Source of the DNA: Nocardioides albus
GTDB taxonomy: Bacteria; Actinomycetota; Actinomycetes; Propionibacteriales; Nocardioidaceae
NCBI RefSeq assembly: GCF_014648255.1
Contig: NZ_BMQT01000010.1
Span: 124,001 to 188,000, forward strand
Direction: 5' to 3'
DNA length: 64,000 nucleotides
In this document: positions 51,068 to 57,905 of the stretch, piece after piece
How positions within the stretch are numbered: position 1 is the first letter of the stretch
How the letters are laid out: every line of letters starts with the position of its first letter
Made by a program: the position numbers and the translations under genes
Notes under the pieces: model-generated
Database searches by the model: none
Told to the model about the DNA's origin: nothing
What the model saw: the letters and a program-made list of their open reading frames with translations, nothing else

Positions 51068-52137
51068 TGCCGATCAGCTTCGGCCAGGTCAAGACCTGGA
51101 AAGCCGCACCCCTCGGCGACGCCGGCGACGGACTCAAAGCAGACCTCCGCAACCTCGAGACCAGCCGCGACGAACTCGAAGCCGGCGGCGTAGCCAAGTC
51201 CTGGACCGGCGTCGCCGCCGACGCCGCCCGCGCCCAACGCGACACCCTCGTCACCAACCTCACCACCCACATCACCGGCAAACAACAGATGCAGAAAGCG
51301 CTCTACAACGCCGAGACCGAGGTCGAAGCCATCGAACGCCTCGTCCAAGGCATCCTCGACCGCGCCAAGACCCACGAATTCGACGTCAGCAACGACGGCA
51401 CCGTCACCAGCACCGCCACACCCCCCACCTTCACCAACCGCTTCGAAGCCGAAGAATGGGGCAACAGCCGCAACCACACCGCCCAAGAGATCGCCGACGA
51501 CATCACCGCCGCCCTCGCCAAAGCAGCAGGCGTCGACGCCCTTCTCACCCGCGCGCTGCCGACCGGCATCAACGAGGACGGCGACGAGTACGGCAACATC
51601 GATCCGGCGATCGCGGAGAAGTGGGAGACGCTCAGCACCGAGGAGCGCAAGGCCGTGCTGGAGGAGATGACCAGGAAGATCGCCGAGGAGAGCGGCGTCG
51701 ACGTGCCCGACATCGACTGGGACGACCTCGCCAACGACACCTGGGACGACGGCAGCATCACCTACGGCTACTGGAGCGACGATGACGGCAAGATGGCGCT
51801 CAACCCCAACATGCTCAACGACCCCGGCATCCTGATCAACACCGTCGCCCACGAGGTCCGGCACGGTCGCCAGCACGAGGCGATCCGCGACGAGAACGAC
51901 TGGCAGTTCTGGTGGGAGGACGACCCGTTCGACGAGCACAAGGAAGACGGCATCACCGAGCAGCAGACCGAGGAGTGGGAGGAGAACTTCGACGACTACA
52001 AGAGCACCGGCAAGGGCGACACCTTCGACGAGTACTACAACCAGCCGGTCGAGGTCGATGCCCGCAAGTCCGGCCGCGACTACCTGAACAACCTCTCCGA
52101 GGACGAGTTCAACCGCCTCGTGGAGGAGTCGAAGTGA
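51067..52137 (+). CDS. WXG-type metalloprotease toxin B
   Basis: A paralogue of toxin A of 356 residues. The N-terminal 100 residues are almost identical, with a 145-bp stretch (51233-51377) identical at the DNA level. The central part differs in sequence; the metal motif H262-E263-x-x-H266 (AHEVRH), the WQFWWEDDPFDEH region and QPVEVDA are kept. It starts in the stop of the preceding gene (TGATG). A complete immunity gene is missing behind it. Confidence 0.8.
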   Translation: MPISFGQVKTWKAAPLGDAGDGLKADLRNLETSRDELEAGGVAKSWTGVAADAARAQRDTLVTNLTTHITGKQQMQKALYNAETEVEAIERLVQGILDRAKTHEFDVSNDGTVTSTATPPTFTNRFEAEEWGNSRNHTAQEIADDITAALAKAAGVDALLTRALPTGINEDGDEYGNIDPAIAEKWETLSTEERKAVLEEMTRKIAEESGVDVPDIDWDDLANDTWDDGSITYGYWSDDDGKMALNPNMLNDPGILINTVAHEVRHGRQHEAIRDENDWQFWWEDDPFDEHKEDGITEQQTEEWEENFDDYKSTGKGDTFDEYYNQPVEVDARKSGRDYLNNLSEDEFNRLVEESK

Positions 52138-52231
52138 AGCCGTACGCCGCCACGAATTGACCGACAGGGGCGTCTACCATTTCGACGCCACCCAGCTCGT
52201 CGCCCACCCAACCGGTCGCGGAAGGCCCTGA
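52134..52231 (+). pseudogene. deleted immunity gene remnant behind toxin B
   Basis: GTG at 52134 overlaps the toxin B stop as in the first pair, and encodes MKPYAATN before a stop (compare MTTYADL in the intact gene). Directly after, the frame from 52157 reads LTDRGVYHFDATQLVAHPTGRGRP, matching the end of the intact partner (TDGTLVHFDATTLV). Nearly all of the middle (about 140 codons) is missing. It looks like an internally deleted copy. Confidence 0.75.
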
Positions 52232-53245
52232 ATGAGACCCGTACTGCCCCTCTCCGGCATCCTGCTTGCCGCGCTCCTCACCGGTTGTGCCGCCGGCGAG
52301 GAGACGTCCTGCTCGTCCTCCGCGATGCTCCGCCCGGTCGCTGTCGCACCCGGAGCGGTGTTTCCCGACAGCTTGAGCGTGAGCCCGGCCGGCGACGCGG
52401 TCGCGGCCGGCTGCTGGCAGGGGCTGTGCCGGTGGGAGACCGCGGACGGGACGTACGAGGTCGCCTACGACGGCAACCCGATCACTCTCGCCTCTGACTG
52501 GTCGCTGGTCGCCACCGGCGGCGGGTGCGGCGACATCGCGCTCGTCGACCTGGACAGCGGCAAGCGCGTGCGCAGCCTCACCGGGTTGCCCTACGAGGAC
52601 GGCGTCACCGACATGAGCTGGATCAAAGACGCCGCGATCAGTCCTGACGGGAAGCTCGTCGCAGGCACCGGCACCGAGGACGCACTCATGGTCTGGACCA
52701 TCGACGGCGAGGAGGTCGTCGACACCGAGATCGAGGGCGCCGGTGCCCTCGCCTTCAGCCCGGACGGTACGCAGCTGGCCGTGACCAGCACCGACGGCGT
52801 CGAGGTCCTCGACACGGACAGCGGCAAGTCGACCGGTCAGTTGGCTGGGGCCGAGGGCATCCCCGCGTGGAGCCCGGACGGTCGTTGGTTGGCGGGGCCA
52901 GGCGTGGGTGGCGCGCCGACCATCTGGAGCGTCGAAGATCTCCAGGTCGCCGAGTCCCTTCCCGGCACCGACGCGATCGGGTTCTCCTTCGCCGGCAGCT
53001 CGGTGGGCTTCGCCGCGGACGACGCCGCGGCCGTGTGGAACCCGAAGGCCGCCGGCGGCGACGGCCAGCGACGTACGCTGACCGGGCTCGCCGACTCCGG
53101 GCAGACCCTCGAGGAGCCGGTGACGACCGCCTTCAGCCCCGACGGCGCGAGGCTCTACGCCGCGACCGGAGACACCGGGATCACCGCCTGGGACCTCTCC
53201 GGCGACAAGCCCGGCACCAGGTTCACCCTGCCTGAGACGTCGTGA
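52232..53245 (+). CDS. WD40-like beta-propeller lipoprotein
   Basis: A 337-residue lipoprotein (signal peptide ending L-L-T-G-C). Beta-propeller-type repeats recur: SPDGKLVAGTGTEDALMVW, SPDGTQLAVTSTDG, SPDGRWLAGPG, SPDGARLYAATGDTGITAWDL. It probably sits on the outer face of the membrane as a binding scaffold. It follows the toxin locus directly, but no link between them is shown. Confidence 0.82.
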   Translation: MRPVLPLSGILLAALLTGCAAGEETSCSSSAMLRPVAVAPGAVFPDSLSVSPAGDAVAAGCWQGLCRWETADGTYEVAYDGNPITLASDWSLVATGGGCGDIALVDLDSGKRVRSLTGLPYEDGVTDMSWIKDAAISPDGKLVAGTGTEDALMVWTIDGEEVVDTEIEGAGALAFSPDGTQLAVTSTDGVEVLDTDSGKSTGQLAGAEGIPAWSPDGRWLAGPGVGGAPTIWSVEDLQVAESLPGTDAIGFSFAGSSVGFAADDAAAVWNPKAAGGDGQRRTLTGLADSGQTLEEPVTTAFSPDGARLYAATGDTGITAWDLSGDKPGTRFTLPETS

Positions 53246-53294
53246 GGGCTTGCCGCATCTGGCGGACTCGGACACTCCCGGCCAAGATGTACGC

Positions 53295-54239
53295 GTGATC
53301 TCGGCTATCCCGACGAACATCCCGCACGGGCAGACCGCCCGCCGCCTGGAGTGGTCCCACTTGCCTCCGTTCCTGAGGTCCGCGATCGAGAAGCGGCTCG
53401 GCGGTGGACCGGTGGTCTCGGCGGAGTCGCACGGGGCCGGGTTCACGCCGGGATTCGCCTCGGTGCTGACCTGTCAGGACGGCTCTCAGCACTTCGTGAA
53501 GGCGGCCTCCGCCAAGGCGCAGCGTGACTCGGCGGCTCTCCACCGGGAGGAGGCGGCGAAGCTGAAGAAGCTCGCCGGCTGGGTCCCCGCGCCGAAGCTG
53601 AGGTGGTTCGACGACGACGAGTGGGTGGTGCTGGCCTTCGAGCACGTCGAGGCCCGACTGCCGTCGCGGCCCTGGACGACCTCGGATCTCGAGCTCGTCT
53701 CGCAGGCGCTGGTCGAGGCGGCGGCCACGCTCACCCCTGCTCCGGGCATCGGCTGGCCGACCTTCGCCGAGGAGCACGCCTCCCACCCCGCACTGTGGGA
53801 TCGGGTGGCCGGTTACCCACACTCCGACCGGGCGGCCGAGCTCGCCGCCGGCTTTGCGGAGCACACCGCCGGCGAGACGCTGGTCCACCTGGACGTACGC
53901 GACGACACCGTCCTCATCCGTCCCGACGGTGGGGTGCTGCTGGTCGATTGGACCTGGCCGGTCATCGGCGCCGACTGGATCGACTCGCTCCTGCTGCTGG
54001 TCGGGCCGCGTGGCGACGGTCTCGACGCCGAGGCGTTCCTGGCCACCCACCCGTTGCTGTCGAAGGCCGAGCCGGAGGCCATCGACTCGGTCCTGGCCCT
54101 CTTCGCGGGCTACTTCCTGGCCGCCGCCGACCAGCCGGTGAAGACGACCTCGCCCCACCTCCGCAGGATGCAGCGGTGGCAGGGCGAGGTGTGTCTGGAC
54201 TGGCTGACGGAACGCCGAGGCTGGGATCAGCCGGCGTAG
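53295..54239 (+). CDS. APH-type phosphotransferase
   Basis: A 314-residue protein of the aminoglycoside phosphotransferase/choline-kinase fold. Catalytic segment LVHLDVRDDTVLI (H-x-D...) and metal segment LLVDWTWPVIG are present. The GTG at 53295 is preferred; a frame continues to 53250. It ends in a 13-bp convergent overlap with the fatty-acid ligase gene. Substrate unknown; drug resistance is not implied. Confidence 0.8.
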   Translation: MISAIPTNIPHGQTARRLEWSHLPPFLRSAIEKRLGGGPVVSAESHGAGFTPGFASVLTCQDGSQHFVKAASAKAQRDSAALHREEAAKLKKLAGWVPAPKLRWFDDDEWVVLAFEHVEARLPSRPWTTSDLELVSQALVEAAATLTPAPGIGWPTFAEEHASHPALWDRVAGYPHSDRAAELAAGFAEHTAGETLVHLDVRDDTVLIRPDGGVLLVDWTWPVIGADWIDSLLLLVGPRGDGLDAEAFLATHPLLSKAEPEAIDSVLALFAGYFLAAADQPVKTTSPHLRRMQRWQGEVCLDWLTERRGWDQPA

Positions 54240-56080
54240 AAGGCGTCGATGCGCGCCTGCTCCTTCTCCTCCACGACCTTCCGCTTCACCTTCAGCGACG
54301 GGGTCAGCTCACCGCTCTCGACAGTCAGGTCGTGCTCCAGGATCTCCCACTTCTTGATGGTCTCCCAGCGGTTGAGCCCGGCGTTGAGCTCGTCGACGTA
54401 GCCACCGATCAGCTCACGCACCTGCGGCGAGGTGACGATCTCCTCGTACGACTTCCCCTCCAGCCCGTGGGAGGCTCCCCAGGCGGTGATCGACTCGGGG
54501 TCGAGGGTGATCAGCGCGGTGACGAAGTTGCGGTTCGCACCGAAGACCAGGAACTGGCTGGAGTAGGGGCAGAGCGCGGCGAACTTCGACTCGATCGCCG
54601 GCGGGGCGACGTACTTCCCGCCCGAGGTCTTGAACAGCTCCTTGATCCGGCCGGTGATCGTGATGTAGCCATCCTCGTCGATCGAGGCCTTGTCACCGGT
54701 GTGGTACCAGCCGTCGGCGTCTAGCGCCTTGGCGGTCTCCTCGGGCAGGTTGTGGTAGCCGGGCATGATGTGCGGGCCGCGGATGAGCAGCTCGTCGTTG
54801 TCGCCGATCTTCACCTCGCTGCCGGGGAACGCCTTGCCGACGGTGCCGAGCTTGTTCTCCTTCAGGGTGCCGACGGCTGCCCCTGCAGCGTTCTCGGTCG
54901 AGCCGTAGCCCTCCATGATCAGGATGCCCGCGGCCCGGAACCACTCGGCGATGTCGCGGTTGAGCGGAGCGGATCCGGAGATGAAGAACCGTACGCGGCC
55001 ACCGAACCGGTCACGGACCTTGCTCAGGACCAGCTTGTCGAGCACAGCGTGCTTGAGAGCCATCCCGGTCGGCACGGACTTGCCCTCGCGGAGCAGCCGG
55101 TCGCGGGCGATGCCGTTGGCGAAGGCGGCGTCGAAGAGCTTCTTCTTCACGCCACCGTCGCTCTCGACCATCATCGTGATCTTGGAGTGGACCTTCTCGA
55201 AGATACGCGGGGCCGCGCCCATGAAGGTCGGCTTCACGATGCCAAGGTTGTCGACGATCTTGTCCATCCGACCATCGATCGCGGTCGGGAAGCCGCAGGC
55301 GATCTGGATCGAGAGCAGCACCTTGCCGAAGACGTGCGACATCGGCAGCCACAGGAACTGCAGGTCATCGGGGCCGAGCACGTCTGCGACCCGGACGGCC
55401 TCGCCCTCGTAGACCCAGGCGCGGTGGAGCAGGCGCACGCCCTTCGGCTTTCCGGTCGTGCCGGAGGTGTAGACCAGCGTGGCCAGGTGGTCCGCGGTGA
55501 TCTTGGCAGCGATCTCGTCGATGAGGCCCGGGTGGTCGGCGAGGTGCTTGTCGCCGAGCGCCGCCAGGTCGTCCAGGCCGATGACCCGGTCTCCGTCGGT
55601 CGCCCCGTCGAAGGTGATGACCTTGACGATCTCGGGCAGCTCGGCCGCCCTCTCAGCGATCTTGGCGAGCTGACCGTCGTCCTCGGCGAAGACGAAGCGG
55701 CACTCGGCGTCACCGAGGATGTAGGCGGTGTCCTCGACGTTGGTCGTCGGGTAGACGGTCGTCGTGGCGCCGCCGGCGAGCATCACCGCCAGGTCGGCGA
55801 TGATCCACTCGTAGCGAGTGGTCGAGGCGATCCCGACCCGCTGCTCGAGCTCGAGACCGAGCGAGACCAGACCCGCGGCGAGCCGGCCGGCCAGGTCGCT
55901 GGCCTCCTTCCAGGTCAGTGACTTCCACTCCTCGCCACCTGCCTCCGTCGTCGAGCCGACGACGGGATAGCGGAAGGCTTCCGCGTTCGGGGTGGCCTTG
56001 ACTCGGTTGAGGAAGTGGAGGGCGAAGTTCGCCGGCATCTCGTCGAGAAATGCGAGATCGGTCGCGGACTGGGTCGGCAT
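54227..56080 (-). CDS. long-chain fatty-acid-CoA ligase (FadD15-like)
   Basis: A 617-residue acyl-CoA synthetase of the ANL family. TLVYTSGTTGKPKGV (AMP/P-loop), the GYGSTENA region and WYHTGDKASIDEDGYITITGRIKE (linker motif) are clear. The last part includes ELTPSLKVKRKVV, with the catalytic lysine area. ATG at 56080 is used; a long frame continues upstream into the intergenic region. It activates fatty acids for lipid synthesis or breakdown. Divergent from rpsT. Confidence 0.92.
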   Translation of the reverse strand: MPTQSATDLAFLDEMPANFALHFLNRVKATPNAEAFRYPVVGSTTEAGGEEWKSLTWKEASDLAGRLAAGLVSLGLELEQRVGIASTTRYEWIIADLAVMLAGGATTTVYPTTNVEDTAYILGDAECRFVFAEDDGQLAKIAERAAELPEIVKVITFDGATDGDRVIGLDDLAALGDKHLADHPGLIDEIAAKITADHLATLVYTSGTTGKPKGVRLLHRAWVYEGEAVRVADVLGPDDLQFLWLPMSHVFGKVLLSIQIACGFPTAIDGRMDKIVDNLGIVKPTFMGAAPRIFEKVHSKITMMVESDGGVKKKLFDAAFANGIARDRLLREGKSVPTGMALKHAVLDKLVLSKVRDRFGGRVRFFISGSAPLNRDIAEWFRAAGILIMEGYGSTENAAGAAVGTLKENKLGTVGKAFPGSEVKIGDNDELLIRGPHIMPGYHNLPEETAKALDADGWYHTGDKASIDEDGYITITGRIKELFKTSGGKYVAPPAIESKFAALCPYSSQFLVFGANRNFVTALITLDPESITAWGASHGLEGKSYEEIVTSPQVRELIGGYVDELNAGLNRWETIKKWEILEHDLTVESGELTPSLKVKRKVVEEKEQARIDAFYAG

Positions 56081-56227
56081 GATTCTCCTGGCCTGCAGTA
56101 TGAGCGTGGGGGGTGAGCGATGGACGGTTTGCACGAGACCCGCCGCGCGGGGGACCCTAGACGCTCGAGGCGCGTCGCAACAGGGGTCCCGCCCGGAAAT
56201 CTCGTGACCGAGATCACCACAGCCTAC

Positions 56228-56247
56228 CCCGGAGTAGCTACTCCGGG
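56228..56247. repeat. 20-bp perfect palindrome between fadD and rpsT
   Basis: CCCGGAGTAGCTACTCCGGG is a perfect 20-bp palindrome, 148 bp upstream of the ligase start and just upstream of the rpsT promoter. It could be an operator for a dimeric regulator of the ligase (TetR/FadR-like size), or a shared site. No regulator is encoded nearby. The 309-bp interval 56081-56389 contains otherwise only the promoter below and the rpsT leader. Confidence 0.6.
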
Positions 56248-56256
56248 TACGGCGAT

Positions 56257-56286
56257 TTGAGGCCGCGGGACGGGAGTCTGTAATCT
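56257..56286 (+). promoter_or_regulatory. rpsT promoter
   Basis: TTGAGG (56257-56262) and TAATCT (56281-56286) are 18 bp apart, a good vegetative sigma-70-type promoter. The transcript would carry a leader of about 95 nt with a stem CCCCTC...GAGGGG before the rpsT start, a possible site for S20 autoregulation. Confidence 0.6.
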
Positions 56287-56389
56287 TGACGCAAGCGTGT
56301 TCGCGTAGGCCTCTCCCCTCTCATTTCCCCGAGGGGCCGGATTGAGAGCTCGCACCACCACACGTCGAAGCACTGGAGATTATTCACCC

Positions 56390-56650
56390 ATGGCGAACAT
56401 CAAGTCGCAGATCAAGCGCAACAAGCAGAACGAGAAGGCGCACGAGCGCAACAAGGCCGTCAAGAGCGAGCTCAAGACCGTCATCCGCAAGTTCGCTGCC
56501 GCCGCCGAGGCCGGCGACAAGGACGCTGCGGTCGAGAACGCCAAGGTTGCCACCCGCAAGCTCGACAAGGCTGTCTCCAAGGGCGTCATCCACAAGAACC
56601 AGGCCGCCAACCGCAAGTCGGCGATCGCCAAGAAGGCCGCCTCCCTCTGA
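56390..56650 (+). CDS. rpsT: 30S ribosomal protein S20
   Basis: S20 binds the 5' and 3' regions of 16S rRNA. The 86-residue protein begins MANIKSQIKRNKQNEKAHER and is rich in K, R and A throughout, as expected. ATG at 56390 follows GGAG. A strong terminator follows the gene. It faces holA, with repeat array 4 between. Confidence 0.97.
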   Translation: MANIKSQIKRNKQNEKAHERNKAVKSELKTVIRKFAAAAEAGDKDAAVENAKVATRKLDKAVSKGVIHKNQAANRKSAIAKKAASL

Positions 56651-56665
56651 GGTAGCCCACACCGA

Positions 56666-56694
56666 AGCCCCCGTCCTCTGTGGCGGGGGCTTTC
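56666..56694 (+). terminator. rpsT terminator
   Basis: AGCCCCCG and CGGGGGCT form a perfect 8-bp GC-rich stem with a 10-nt loop, followed by TT/TTC. It lies 15 bp after the rpsT stop. It is an intrinsic terminator with a short U run. Confidence 0.85.
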
Positions 56695-56702
56695 GCATTC
56701 CC

Positions 56703-56879
56703 GCCGAGACGTCACGCGCGTCGACCGACACGTCACGCGCGTCGACCGACACGTCACGCGCGTCGACCGAGACGTCACGCGCGTCGGCCGAGTGGGCACT
56801 GTGCTGACGTCTCGGCCGACCTACCTGACGTCTCGGCCGACCTACGTGACGCTTCGGCCGACCTGGGTGACGTCTCGGC
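56703..56879. repeat. 21-bp repeat array 4 (GACGTCA-core family)
   Basis: Four left units start at 56703, 56724, 56745 and 56766 ([GA]CCGA[GC]ACGTCACGCGCGTCG). A centre beginning GCCGAGTGGGCAC follows (56787-56816), then three right units at 56817, 56838 and 56859 (CGACCTACSTGACGTCTCGGC, variants). Exact 21-bp phasing holds throughout. The left variable tract is CGCGCGTC, the right one CGTAGGTC-like. The array ends 9 bp before the holA stop. It is the longest of the four. Confidence 0.9.
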
Positions 56880-56888
56880 GTGGGGTGG

Positions 56889-57905
56889 TCAGCGCTGGCG
56901 GAGGGCTGCGATGGTGAGGACGAGGCGCTCGAGTGTGTACGCGGGGTCGCTGGCGGCACCCTTGAGGTCGGCGTCGGCTCGGGCCACCGAGCGGAGGGCC
57001 TCGCCGATGCCTTCTCGGGACCAGCCGCGGGCGAGGCCGGCGATGGACTTCTGCTTCCAGGGCGGGGTGCCGCTGTCGCGGATGCCGGCGACGTGGTTGG
57101 CGACGGTGCGCAGCTGGCCGGCGACCGCGGAGAGGACATAGACCGGGGAGGAACCGGTGTCGAGGGCCCAGCGGATCTCCTCGAGAGCCTTGACCCGGTC
57201 ACCGGCGATGATCGCGTCAGCGATCACGTAGTTCTTCACCTCGGCCCGGCCCCCGAAGTATTGCTTCACGTGCTCCAGGCCGAGGCGCTTCGCGTCGTTG
57301 TCGTTGGCGAGCTGGCTGGTCGCGGCCGACAGAGCGCGGAGATCTTGACCGACCGCCAGGATCAGGAAGTCGGCCCCCTCCTCGTCGATGCTCGCGCCGT
57401 GCCGCCGCATCTCGGCCTTCACGAAGCTGCCGAACTCGCGCGCCTTCAGCTCGACCGACTTGTGCTCAGTCACCTTGGGCAGCTTGCGGAGCTTGGCGAG
57501 CGTGCCGCTGCCCTTCTGCCCGCCGCCGTGGACGAGGACGAGCGCGACCTCCTCCGATGGCATCCCGGCATAGTCCACCAGGCCCGCCACTGACTCGTCC
57601 GGCAGGTTCTCCAGGTTGCGCACCACCACGCAGCGGATGCTCGAGAAGAGCGATGGCGCACTGAGCTCGCCGAGCGTGGCCAGGGTCAGGTCGGCCGCGC
57701 CGGCCTCGGAGACCTCGGCCTCGGGGTCGAAGGCCTTCACCGCAGCCTTCGCCGCCGCGACCGTACGCTCCCCGAGGAACTCCTCCTTGCCGGTCACGAG
57801 CGTCACCCGGCCGAGTACGTCAGAGGCGGACAGGTCGCTGGCGGGGCTGGGGGCGGAGGCGGTGCGTGCCATGCTCAAACCTTCCCACACAGCGCCGACA
57901 CTCAT
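56889..57905 (-). CDS. holA: DNA polymerase III delta subunit
   Basis: HolA is the delta subunit of the clamp loader that opens the beta clamp. The 338-residue protein shows the family outline: LVTGKEEFLGERTVAA at the N terminus (degenerate P-loop), VVVRNLENLPDES and the C-terminal YTLERLVLTIAALRQR. ATG at 57905 overlaps the comEC stop (ATGA), which favours it over the ATG at 57872. The 3' end meets array 4. Confidence 0.92.
   Translation of the reverse strand: MSVGAVWEGLSMARTASAPSPASDLSASDVLGRVTLVTGKEEFLGERTVAAAKAAVKAFDPEAEVSEAGAADLTLATLGELSAPSLFSSIRCVVVRNLENLPDESVAGLVDYAGMPSEEVALVLVHGGGQKGSGTLAKLRKLPKVTEHKSVELKAREFGSFVKAEMRRHGASIDEEGADFLILAVGQDLRALSAATSQLANDNDAKRLGLEHVKQYFGGRAEVKNYVIADAIIAGDRVKALEEIRWALDTGSSPVYVLSAVAGQLRTVANHVAGIRDSGTPPWKQKSIAGLARGWSREGIGEALRSVARADADLKGAASDPAYTLERLVLTIAALRQR

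Noticed and set aside
56703..56879. CRISPR array
   Set aside because: Units are contiguous, have no unique spacers, reverse orientation at the centre, and no cas genes are present.
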